Positions 1 to 5,471 of a stretch of DNA of 7,446 bases are shown here, piece by piece (the first letter of the stretch is position 1; every line of letters begins with the position of its first letter). The notes beneath the pieces are model-generated. The model was not told the origin of the DNA. It did no database searches and saw nothing but the letters and a program-made list of their open reading frames with translations. Location: the NCBI GenBank assembly GCA_012514775.1, contig JAAYZQ010000343.1, forward strand, positions 1 to 7,446, read 5' to 3'. This DNA comes from Anaerolineaceae bacterium (GTDB lineage Bacteria > Chloroflexota > Anaerolineae > JAAYZQ01). Made by a program: the position numbers and the translations under genes.

Positions 1-254
1 CGCTGGTCGGCGTCGATCTCCTGGGCATAAAGATTGGGCATGATTTCGACGGCGCCCTTGCCAAAGATATCGCGCTGGAAGATGTCCGACAGTGATGCCT
101 GAGGGTCGACAGAAAAGACCAGGTCCTTGTAACCCTGCTTGGCCAGCCAGTAGGCCGAGGCTGCGGAAAAGGTCGTCTTGCCCAACCCCCCCTTGCCGCC
201 GAACATGATGTAACGGCGGTTGGGGTTCTGCTCAAAGGTCTGTTTTAGGGACAA
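1..254 (-). CDS. ArsA/Get3-family P-loop ATPase, N-terminal part (cut by window edge)
   Basis: This is the first 84 codons of an ATPase of the ArsA/Get3 (anion-transporting or tail-anchored-protein-targeting) family. These proteins are cytosolic ATP-driven dimers, usually 300-600 residues. The deviant Walker A loop GGKGGLGKTT sits at about residues 19-28, with both the signature lysine (K21) and the P-loop lysine (K26). A second family motif, SVDPQASLSDIF, follows near residues 50-61 and matches the usual STDPAHSLSD. The start is taken as TTG because AGGAGG (263-268) lies 8 nt upstream and the residues after it read directly into the family's usual N-terminus. It begins 25 nt after the stop of the 90-residue gene and is co-oriented, so they are probably one operon. 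No arsB, arsC or arsR is visible, so arsenite export is not supported. The family call is firm; the substrate is unknown. Confidence 0.9.
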   Translation of the reverse strand, partial: MSLKQTFEQNPNRRYIMFGGKGGLGKTTFSAASAYWLAKQGYKDLVFSVDPQASLSDIFQRDIFGKGAVEIMPNLYAQEIDADQ

Positions 255-262
255 TGTTGGTT

Positions 263-268
263 CCTCCT
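263..268 (-). promoter_or_regulatory. Shine-Dalgarno site that fixes the TTG start of the ArsA-family gene
   Basis: AGGAGG on the minus strand, 8 nt before the TTG at 252-254. There is no ATG near the N-terminus; the next in-frame ATG (codon 17) would leave only one residue before the P-loop. This site therefore decides the start. Confidence 0.8.
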
Positions 269-279
269 TTTCCCCAGGC

Positions 280-552
280 TCACGCCAGGGCGTCCGTCAG
301 GTCGCGCTCGCGGAGCATGCGGCGTTTCCAGGTGCTGATCTGCGGCACCACGTAGGGCAGGATGCGCAGGGAGTAGTAGGGCGGCAGGATAGGGATGCCC
401 AGCAGGTCACCCATGGTGATCAAGATGAACAGGTGCTCCATGCTGCCCCGGGTCTTCATGGCAAAGCGACTCATGTCGTGGCCTGCCATGCCATATAGGA
501 CGCTCTTGGCCGTCTCAAGAATGCCTGGCCTTTTCTTTTGTTCGTCTGCCAT
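280..552 (-). CDS. 90-residue protein of unknown function, stand-alone copy of the hydrophobic domain in the upstream fusion protein
   Basis: I do not recognise this family. The start is the ATG at 550-552, because GAGGAG (559-564) lies 6 nt upstream; in-frame ATGs at 579 and 558 are less well placed. The N-terminal 17 residues are charged (MADEQKKRPG). Residues 36-87 align without gaps to residues 182-233 of the upstream fusion protein, with 35 identities by hand count. The shared block includes GDLLGIPILPPYYSLRILP and RERDLTD at the C-terminus. Residues 41-70 are mainly hydrophobic but hold five prolines, which argues against a simple transmembrane helix and suggests a membrane-dipping or packing segment. 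It lies between the fusion gene (87-nt gap) and the ArsA-family ATPase gene (25-nt gap). It could be a partner or client of that ATPase; this is inference from context only. Confidence 0.85.
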   Translation of the reverse strand: MADEQKKRPGILETAKSVLYGMAGHDMSRFAMKTRGSMEHLFILITMGDLLGIPILPPYYSLRILPYVVPQISTWKRRMLRERDLTDALA

Positions 553-639
553 TTCCATCTCCTCGTAGGTTCTACACAAGCAAAGCAGAGGTCGGTCGGG
601 TCAAGCTGGGGGCCTTTGCTTTGCCAGGGGTCCTCTCCA

Positions 640-1362
640 TCAAGTGATTTCCTGATCGCACAGATCGGTCAGGTCGCGCTCGCGAAGCAGGCTGTATCGC
701 CAACCCTCGATATTCGGTACGACGTAGGGCAACAAGCGCAGGGCGTAGTAGGGGGGTAGGATCGGGACGCCCAGCACGTCGCCGAACACGACGAGGATGA
801 ACAACCGCTCGATCATGCCCCGCTCTTTGTTCAGGTCGCGGACCATCTCGTAGATGGTCATTCCATAGAACATCTCGCCCAGGATATGGATCAAGGTTCG
901 TAGTCTCCCTAAATACGGGGAGAGCCCTGATGTCATCGCCTTGGCCTGGTCTGCGAACGCGCACGCCAACGCTACTTGCAGTTGCTGTTGCTCCCAGCCA
1001 ACGACTTTCCGTTTGCCATCGACTATAAAGGTGGGATAGCGGCGTACCCGGTAGCGCAGACTCTTGAGAAGTCCTTGCGGCGACTGGGGATCTATGACCT
1101 TGATGAGGATTCGATCGCCGTACCGCCCGGCCAGGTCGTACACCCAGTCGGTCAGCCGCCGGCAGTCGTCTTGCCATTCCCGGGGATATTCGTGCAGGGC
1201 ACGCTCGCGCGGGTTCTCGCCCACGCCGGCCTCCGAGAGGACGAGCTCACAAGAAGTGCAGATGCCCAGGCCCTCGAACGAGGGGGCGATAACTTCCAGG
1301 CGTACCGGCCGCAGCTGTGTCACGGTCACCGGTCCCACTTCCTGGCTGGACCAGGATGACAC
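640..1362 (-). CDS. Thioredoxin-like domain fused to unrecognised hydrophobic C-terminal domain
   Basis: A 240-residue protein in two parts. Residues about 18-140 look like a thioredoxin fold: a CTSC redox motif at 35-38 after a short beta-like stretch (VRLEVIAPSF), then RRYPTFIVDGK at 107-117 with the expected cis-proline P110. Residues about 165-233 are a second copy of the domain that stands alone in the next gene, including GDVLGVPILPPYYALRLLP and RERDLTD. No signal peptide is evident, so the redox motif is probably cytosolic. The GTG at 1360-1362 gives the longest frame but has a poor ribosome site. GTG codons 12 and 14 (1327-1329, 1321-1323) lie behind AGGAAG and are a reasonable alternative. 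It is the first gene of the operon with the 90-residue protein and the ArsA-family ATPase, under the promoter at 1439-1467. A role in thiol redox or metal/metalloid handling coupled to the ATPase is inference. Confidence 0.85.
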   Translation of the reverse strand: MSSWSSQEVGPVTVTQLRPVRLEVIAPSFEGLGICTSCELVLSEAGVGENPRERALHEYPREWQDDCRRLTDWVYDLAGRYGDRILIKVIDPQSPQGLLKSLRYRVRRYPTFIVDGKRKVVGWEQQQLQVALACAFADQAKAMTSGLSPYLGRLRTLIHILGEMFYGMTIYEMVRDLNKERGMIERLFILVVFGDVLGVPILPPYYALRLLPYVVPNIEGWRYSLLRERDLTDLCDQEIT

Positions 1363-1432
1363 AAGATATCCCGCGCCCTGATTACCAGCATTGGCTGTCG
1401 GATTCCTCTCTTACCGATGGCGGCTTGTCGCT

Positions 1433-1453
1433 GGAACCATAATACATGGTTCC
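1433..1453. promoter_or_regulatory. 21-bp perfect palindrome over the -10 box (candidate operator)
   Basis: The arms GGAACCAT and ATGGTTCC are perfect inverted repeats around a 5-bp centre (AATAC). The palindrome covers the TATTAT box and reaches the predicted start of transcription, where a repressor would block RNA polymerase. It is not followed by a T-run, so it is not a terminator. The cognate regulator is not in the window. Confidence 0.6.
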
Positions 1454-1467
1454 GGCTCAACGGTCAA
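1439..1467 (-). promoter_or_regulatory. Sigma70-type promoter of the thioredoxin-fusion/ArsA operon
   Basis: On the minus strand TTGACC (1462-1467) is followed after exactly 17 bp by TATTAT (1439-1444). Each box matches consensus at five of six positions. Initiation would fall near 1432, leaving a leader of about 70 nt before the GTG at 1362. Confidence 0.75.
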
Positions 1468-1493
1468 ACCCTGCGCTCAAACTGATGATCCCG

Positions 1494-1528
1494 GAAGAAA
1501 ATGGGAGAGCCCGCCACCGGGCTCTCCC
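1494..1528 (-). terminator. Intrinsic terminator of cstA
   Basis: An 11-bp perfect stem (GGGAGAGCCCG at 1503-1513 with CGGGCTCTCCC at 1518-1528) closes a 4-nt loop. In the minus-strand transcript it is followed directly by ATTTTCTT. It lies 17 nt after the cstA stop codon and separates cstA from the next operon. Confidence 0.9.
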
Positions 1529-1545
1529 ACGTGACCTTGGAATCA

Positions 1546-3288
1546 TCAGGCCTTGGCCGGCTTGGGTGCTTCAGTACGGTAGCGCCGGATCGCCTGGATG
1601 CCATCCCAGGCCAGGATGAACGCGGCCACGACCAGGACCAGACTCACGAGGCCGATGATGATCTGCGCCGTGGTGAACTGTCCCGGGTTTGCCTGGGCTG
1701 CAGCGTTGGGCAGGTTGATGAAGAAGGATTCGTACGCCTTGTAGAGCAATGCTGCGATGGTCGTAACGAACATGAACACAAAGGGCCAGAAGGTCCACTG
1801 GTAGGCCTTGCCTTTGGACATTAGCCACAGTGTGATCAACAACAACGCCAGCGAAGCCATGAGCTGGTTGGCAGCACCGAACACCACCCAGATCTGCAGG
1901 AAGGGCACCAACCAGATCAAGGCCAGGGTCAGAGCCAGGGCGATGATGCTGCCGACGTGGACGTTCTTCAAGGCCGGGAACCGGTCACCCAATGCTTCGG
2001 CGCTGGCAACACGCATGAAGCGGACCACCAGGTACATGATTGTCAGAGCCATCAGGCACAGGAAGACCATACCGTAAGCGGCGCCAAAGGCTGTGGGCAG
2101 TCCCCAATGGCTCATGAACGCCGCCAGACCGTTGGCAAAGACGGCGGCCGCCCTGGCCCCGCCGCCGGCATCCAGGTAGCCCTGGTAGCTGCCCCAGGCA
2201 ACCGTGGCCGTCAGGAAGGCCATGATGGCAAAGAACATCTCCAGGAACATTGAGCCGCCGCCGACGAACAACGCGTCCCCCTCTTTCTCCAACTGCCGCG
2301 CGGTGCCCGAGCTGGAGACAAGGGAATGCCAGCCCGAGATGGCGCCGCAGGCGATGGTGACAAAGAGAATTGGCCACAGGGGGCCAAGCCCGGCGACGTT
2401 GAAGCTAGTGAAGGCGGGAAAATCCCCCAGCCCGGGGTGCCAGATGGCGAGGCCCACCACGCCACCGATGACGCCGAGGAGCACGATCCAGAAGGCAACA
2501 TAGTTGACCGGCTGCGCCCAGCGCCAGATGGGCAGCACGGCGCCAAAGTAGCAGATGATGACCACCAGCAGGCTGCCGATGAACTTGGCCACAGTGACAT
2601 CGAGGAAGAGCGTGGGGCTCGTGGCGCCGCCAGCGGTGCCATAGAGCCCAGCCCAGAAGGCCCTGACCGGTTCGCTGGTCCCAAGCAAGATGCCCAGGAA
2701 AGAGATCACCACGGTGACCACGGAGGTCAGGATGATGTCCTGTTTCCACTTGTAGGTCATCTGGCCGGCCAAAATACCGGCTAGGATGACAATGATGACA
2801 CCCAGAGGGACGGCCGGATTGGTCAGGAGGTTAAAGCCCACCTGCACGCCGAAGGCGCCCATGATCAGCCACAGGTAGAAATAGATGAACGTCAGCAAGA
2901 TCATGCGAGAGCGGGGAGAGATCAGTCGGTAACTGAGAGCGCCAAAGCTCTGGCCCTCTTCTCGAACACCAAGCATGATGCTCGCATAGTCTTGCACCCA
3001 ACCGATGAAGAAAGTGCCGAGGATGATCCACGCCAGGGCGGGCAGCCAACCGTATTGCACCGCCACAATGGGGCCGACGATGGGGCCCAGGGCTGCGATG
3101 GACTTGAACTGATAGCCAAATAGCACGTTGCGGTTGGCGGGGGTAAAGTCCACACCGTCCATGTACATCCTGGCCGGCGTGGCCTTCTTGTCATCCGGTT
3201 GGATGATGTTCCGGTCGATGGTCTTGGCGTACCAAGCATAGCCCACGGCTATCGTCACAAAGCCGAGGATTAGAATCACAATGCTCAT
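1546..3288 (-). CDS. cstA: CstA-family carbon starvation protein (pyruvate/peptide transporter)
   Basis: A 580-residue polytopic membrane protein of the CstA/BtsT family. In E. coli CstA and BtsT take up pyruvate, and CstA is also linked to peptide uptake under carbon starvation. Family signatures are visible: YMDGVDFTPANRNVLFG near residues 42-58, KSIAALGPIVGPI just after it, GWVQDYASIMLGVREEG around 96-112, and SGWHSLVSSSGTARQ in the middle. Many hydrophobic segments run to the C-terminus, which ends in a short charged tail. It is shorter than E. coli CstA (about 700 residues) but in the range of the compact forms. AGGAGG at 3297-3302 lies 8 nt before the ATG. It has its own promoter and terminator, so it is a single-gene unit. 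The small partner gene (ybdD/yjiX type) that often follows cstA is absent here. Substrate is not decidable from sequence. Confidence 0.93.
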   Translation of the reverse strand: MSIVILILGFVTIAVGYAWYAKTIDRNIIQPDDKKATPARMYMDGVDFTPANRNVLFGYQFKSIAALGPIVGPIVAVQYGWLPALAWIILGTFFIGWVQDYASIMLGVREEGQSFGALSYRLISPRSRMILLTFIYFYLWLIMGAFGVQVGFNLLTNPAVPLGVIIVILAGILAGQMTYKWKQDIILTSVVTVVISFLGILLGTSEPVRAFWAGLYGTAGGATSPTLFLDVTVAKFIGSLLVVIICYFGAVLPIWRWAQPVNYVAFWIVLLGVIGGVVGLAIWHPGLGDFPAFTSFNVAGLGPLWPILFVTIACGAISGWHSLVSSSGTARQLEKEGDALFVGGGSMFLEMFFAIMAFLTATVAWGSYQGYLDAGGGARAAAVFANGLAAFMSHWGLPTAFGAAYGMVFLCLMALTIMYLVVRFMRVASAEALGDRFPALKNVHVGSIIALALTLALIWLVPFLQIWVVFGAANQLMASLALLLITLWLMSKGKAYQWTFWPFVFMFVTTIAALLYKAYESFFINLPNAAAQANPGQFTTAQIIIGLVSLVLVVAAFILAWDGIQAIRRYRTEAPKPAKA

Positions 3289-3311
3289 CGTTCCTTCCTC
3301 CTACTCCCTTG

Positions 3312-3350
3312 TGGAGTCGAAAAGCTGATTCAAGAGCCTGGTCAACTCCA
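3312..3350 (-). promoter_or_regulatory. Hairpin in the cstA leader next to the ribosome binding site
   Basis: In the minus-strand RNA a 9-bp stem (TGGAGTTGA with TCGACTCCA, one G-U pair) encloses a 21-nt loop and ends about 10 nt before the cstA AGGAGG. No T-run follows, so it is not a terminator. It could influence translation; no known riboswitch class is recognised. Confidence 0.4.
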
Positions 3351-3384
3351 ACACTACCCGACGCGCAATCAGTCTGGTTGTGAT

Positions 3385-3395
3385 TCACCTCCTTT
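3385..3395 (-). promoter_or_regulatory. Orphan Shine-Dalgarno-like sequence in the cstA leader
   Basis: The minus strand reads AAAGGAGGTGA, a full complement of the 16S anti-SD, about 97 nt upstream of the cstA start. No ATG, GTG or TTG lies at a normal distance after it. The open frame that follows (about 26 codons, ending at the TAG in the cstA ribosome site region) would need an ATC, ACA or CTG start. Either a non-canonical leader peptide or a standby ribosome site is possible. Confidence 0.35.
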
Positions 3396-3516
3396 CCACG
3401 TGCTGCTGGGCAGTAACCCCAGAAGGGCCGCGATCCGCGGTTCGAAATGCGGCAACGGATCGGGCAACTATGGCCATACTCACCCGGTATAGGGTCTGAA
3501 CACCTGAACTGCGTCC

Positions 3517-3545
3517 AGTTTACCACTGAACAGCGCAATTGTCAA
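3517..3545 (-). promoter_or_regulatory. Sigma70-type promoter of cstA
   Basis: TTGACA (3540-3545, perfect) is spaced 17 bp from TAAACT (3517-3522, four of six) on the minus strand. Initiation near 3510 gives a leader of about 220 nt, which is most of the 322-nt gap between ctaB and cstA. Confidence 0.7.
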
Positions 3546-3558
3546 CTTGCATAACCAG

Positions 3559-3583
3559 CGCCTTGGGCAGAAAAGCCAAGGCG
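3559..3583. repeat. Inverted repeat between ctaB and the cstA promoter
   Basis: CGCCTTGG and CCAAGGCG form an 8-bp perfect stem with a 9-nt loop, 28 nt beyond the ctaB stop and 14 bp upstream of the cstA -35 box. There is no T-run on either side, so it is at best a weak ctaB terminator; it could instead bind a regulator of cstA. Confidence 0.45.
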
Positions 3584-3610
3584 GCGAGTCCCTAGCGGCT
3601 GCCGTGGTTC

Positions 3611-4531
3611 TTATAACAGTCGATCCAGAACCACACCGGCAAACACGAGGGCCAGGTAGATGCTGGAGAGCTTGAACATCAGCCAGGCGTTGTGCTCCGT
3701 GGGCTTGGCGTACAGATAGGCGTGGCCTGCCAGGGACACGATGCCGCCGGCGATGGCCAGGAAGAAATAGAGCGGCCCGAAGTCGCCGACCACACCCAGG
3801 AGCAGCGACTCGGCCACCATGAAAAAGACGCTCATGACGATGAGGTTGACGGCGCGCCGCAACTTGACGATGACGGGCAGCATGGGCACGTTGGCCCGGG
3901 CATAGTCTTCGCGGTAGCGTATCGCCAGGTTCCAGATGTGGTTGGGCGTCCAGGTGATGACCAGGAGGCTGAGGAGGACCACCGTCCACGAGACGTTGCC
4001 CTGGACCACGGCCCAACCAAAGAGGGCGGGCATGCCGCCGCTCACGGAGCCAAGGAGGATATTGGTGCACGATCGCCGCTTGGCCAGCAGGCTGTAGATA
4101 ACGACGTTGTCGAACAGGCCCAGGAACATCCACAATCCGGCCAGGGGGTGTAGAAGGAAAGCGATGACCAGCGACAGCGCCCCCAGAAAGAGACCCCAGA
4201 CGAGAGCTTTTTCCGGCGGGTGAATCCGCTTGCCGGGCAGGGGTCGGCCCCGGGTCCGATCCATGAGGGCATCGATGTCGCGATCGATGTAGCAGGTAAG
4301 GGTGTCGGCCGAGGCGCAGCCCGCCGTGATGGACACCAGGGCCAGGAACCAGCCGCCCAGCGATAACCCGCCCACACCGCCGGCTGCCACCATGGCGCCA
4401 ATGCACGTCACAACCAGGAGTGCCACGGTGCTCGGCTTGGTGACCTCGATATACTTCCACACCCTCGCCCGCCAGCCCCCGGCTTGTCGGGCAACCTCGG
4501 GCCGCTCCACCGTTGCGGATTCCTTCAGCAT
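3611..4531 (-). CDS. ctaB: Protoheme IX farnesyltransferase (heme O synthase)
   Basis: A 306-residue UbiA-superfamily membrane prenyltransferase that adds a farnesyl group to heme B, giving heme O for heme-copper oxidases. The length is normal for the family. The N-terminal YIEVTKPSTVALLVVT is the usual first helix start. The first aspartate-rich motif is CYIDRDIDALMDRTRGRPLP (residues 80-99). ITWTPNHIWNLA and YREDYARANVPMLPV form the second conserved region. The Asn that normally opens the NxxxDxxxD motif is Thr79 here, while D83 and D87 are kept. GGAGGTGA (4536-4543) fixes the ATG at 4529-4531. It is transcribed alone from the promoter at 4555-4583, divergent from the response regulator. 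No oxidase, ctaA or other heme gene is in view, so coupling to an oxidase operon is not shown. Confidence 0.95.
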   Translation of the reverse strand: MLKESATVERPEVARQAGGWRARVWKYIEVTKPSTVALLVVTCIGAMVAAGGVGGLSLGGWFLALVSITAGCASADTLTCYIDRDIDALMDRTRGRPLPGKRIHPPEKALVWGLFLGALSLVIAFLLHPLAGLWMFLGLFDNVVIYSLLAKRRSCTNILLGSVSGGMPALFGWAVVQGNVSWTVVLLSLLVITWTPNHIWNLAIRYREDYARANVPMLPVIVKLRRAVNLIVMSVFFMVAESLLLGVVGDFGPLYFFLAIAGGIVSLAGHAYLYAKPTEHNAWLMFKLSSIYLALVFAGVVLDRLL

Positions 4532-4554
4532 TGTCTCACCTCCATGGTGGTGCC

Positions 4555-4583
4555 ATTATAGCGGAAAATGGCGCGCCGGTCAA
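4555..4583 (-). promoter_or_regulatory. Sigma70-type promoter of ctaB with perfect -10 box
   Basis: TTGACC (4578-4583) and TATAAT (4555-4560) on the minus strand with a 17-bp spacer. Initiation near 4548 leaves a leader of only about 17 nt, almost filled by the ribosome binding site. GCCATT (4552-4557) and AATGGC (4567-4572) form an inverted repeat across the -10 box. Confidence 0.85.
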
Positions 4584-4619
4584 CTGTGGCGGGGTTACTT
4601 CAGTGGCGCGACTCGCCCT

Positions 4620-4648
4620 TTGACGGCTGACCCACCCTGTGGTAAAAT
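4620..4648 (+). promoter_or_regulatory. Sigma70-type promoter of the response regulator gene
   Basis: TTGACG (4620-4625) and TAAAAT (4643-4648) with a 17-bp spacer, both five of six to consensus. Initiation near 4655 gives a leader of about 25 nt. It faces away from the ctaB promoter, with 36 bp between the two -35 boxes. Confidence 0.75.
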
Positions 4649-4679
4649 GCTGGCACCGAGGGACCTGGGGCAGGATACC

Positions 4680-5330
4680 ATGACCAAAATTCGCGTGTTG
4701 CTGGCCGATGACCATGCCGTGGTGCGGCAGGGGCTCTATGCCCTGCTGCTGGAAAACCAGGACATCGAGGTGGTGGCCCAGGCCGCCGATGGGCTGGAGG
4801 CCATCTGCCTGTCCCAGGAGCTCAAGCCCGACGTCGTCGTCATGGATATTGGCATGCCACGCGTGAACGGCGTCGAGGCCACGCGGCGCATCCTGAAGGC
4901 TAATCCCCTGGTCCGAGTGTTGGTTCTCAGTCAGTACGAGCAGAAGGAATACGTCCTGGAGGCCATCGATGCCGGTGCATCGGGATACCTGCTCAAGCGG
5001 GATGCCGGCGCCGATCTGGCCGAAGCCATTCGGGCCGTCTTTCAGTGGGGCGCGGTGCTGCATCCCCTGGCCGCGCGCAAGCTCATCGACGCCTACCTCA
5101 GTTGTGAAAGGGCGGAAATAGGTGACAGCCTGGAGCACCTCACCGATCGGGAGCGAGAGGTGTTGATCCTCGTGGCCGAGGGGTATACCAACCAGCAGAT
5201 CGCCGAGCTCCTCCACGTCAGCCCCAAAACTGTGGACGGCCACCGGACAAGCCTGATGGCCAAGCTCGACCTGCACAACCGGACCGACGTGGTCAAGTAT
5301 GCCCTGAAGCGGCAACTGATTGATCTCTAG
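4680..5330 (+). CDS. NarL/FixJ-type two-component response regulator
   Basis: A 216-residue DNA-binding response regulator. The receiver domain (residues 1-120) carries the acidic pair D10/D11, the phosphoacceptor D56 in VVVMDIGMP, S84 and K106, so it should be phosphorylatable. The LuxR-type helix-turn-helix (about 151-212) has LTDREREVLILVAEGYTNQ, then IAELLHVSPKTVDGHRT and the closing LDLHNRTDVVKYAL. The ATG at 4680 is chosen because it opens the receiver fold directly and sits just after the promoter at 4620-4648. An upstream extension of the frame overlaps ctaB and is not real. The ribosome site is weak (AGGA at 4672-4675, 4 nt before the ATG). No sensor kinase is in the window. It lies between ctaB (divergent) and the fdh gene (downstream, same strand); either could be a target, which is inference only. 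Confidence 0.95.
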   Translation: MTKIRVLLADDHAVVRQGLYALLLENQDIEVVAQAADGLEAICLSQELKPDVVVMDIGMPRVNGVEATRRILKANPLVRVLVLSQYEQKEYVLEAIDAGASGYLLKRDAGADLAEAIRAVFQWGAVLHPLAARKLIDAYLSCERAEIGDSLEHLTDREREVLILVAEGYTNQQIAELLHVSPKTVDGHRTSLMAKLDLHNRTDVVKYALKRQLIDL

Positions 5331-5380
5331 GCCCCAGGCCCACGTTTCGCACATTACGTTTTCACCGGCCCCAGGTATTG

Positions 5381-5394
5381 TGTGATCTTTCACA
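5381..5394. promoter_or_regulatory. CRP/FNR-family type palindrome (TGTGA-N4-TCACA)
   Basis: A perfect 14-bp palindrome, TGTGA TCTT TCACA. The half-sites match CRP-type recognition, while the total length matches FNR/DNR sites (TTGAT-N4-ATCAA). Its centre is 27.5 bp before TAAAAT at 5415-5420, close to the geometry of a class II activator site. The regulator is unknown. Confidence 0.5.
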
Positions 5395-5414
5395 AACAAC
5401 CGCCAAGACCGGCG

Positions 5415-5438
5415 TAAAATAGGGGTACAGACCCTATT
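5415..5438 (+). promoter_or_regulatory. Candidate activator-dependent fdh promoter with overlapping palindrome
   Basis: TAAAAT (5415-5420) has no good -35 box but lies at nearly activator-dependent spacing from the CRP/FNR-like site. It overlaps an inverted repeat, AATAGGG-N7-CCCTATT (5418-5438), that could be an operator over the start of transcription. Confidence 0.4.
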
Positions 5439-5456
5439 CCCTTCGGGCAGTGCTTG

Positions 5457-5465
5457 TGCTATAAT
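5457..5465 (+). promoter_or_regulatory. Extended -10 promoter upstream of fdh
   Basis: TGCTATAAT is a perfect -10 box (5460-5465) with the TGn extension. The -35 region (TTCCCT at 5437-5442, 17-bp spacing) is poor, as is common with extended -10 promoters. Initiation near 5472 gives a leader of about 240 nt before fdh. Confidence 0.65.
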
Positions 5466-5471
5466 TCACAG

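Noticed and set aside
578..621. Inverted repeat AAGCAAAG / CTTTGCTT between the fusion gene and the 90-residue gene
   Set aside because: Eight pairs with a 28-nt loop and no T-run; too weak for a terminator and plausible by chance.
3383..3396. Plus-strand resemblance to the 3' tail of 16S rRNA (CACCTCCTTTC)
   Set aside because: It is only the complement of a strong Shine-Dalgarno sequence on the minus strand; no other rRNA sequence lies next to it.
4302..4679. N-terminal extension of the response regulator frame
   Set aside because: The extension overlaps ctaB on the other strand and both promoters; the receiver domain begins at the ATG at 4680, just after a good promoter.
5330..5375. Direct repeat GGCCCCAGG (5330-5338 and 5367-5375) after the response regulator
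   Set aside because: Only two 9-bp copies with no array structure, no stem and no T-run; not a terminator or recognisable element.
5381..5394. Rex (NADH-sensing repressor) or canonical CRP operator
   Set aside because: Both need six bases between TGTGA and TCACA; here there are four, so it is reported only as CRP/FNR-family-like.
4536..5399. 287-codon minus-strand frame opposite the response regulator
   Set aside because: The plus strand holds a complete receiver plus helix-turn-helix protein; the antisense frame shows no recognisable domain and would overlap both divergent promoters.
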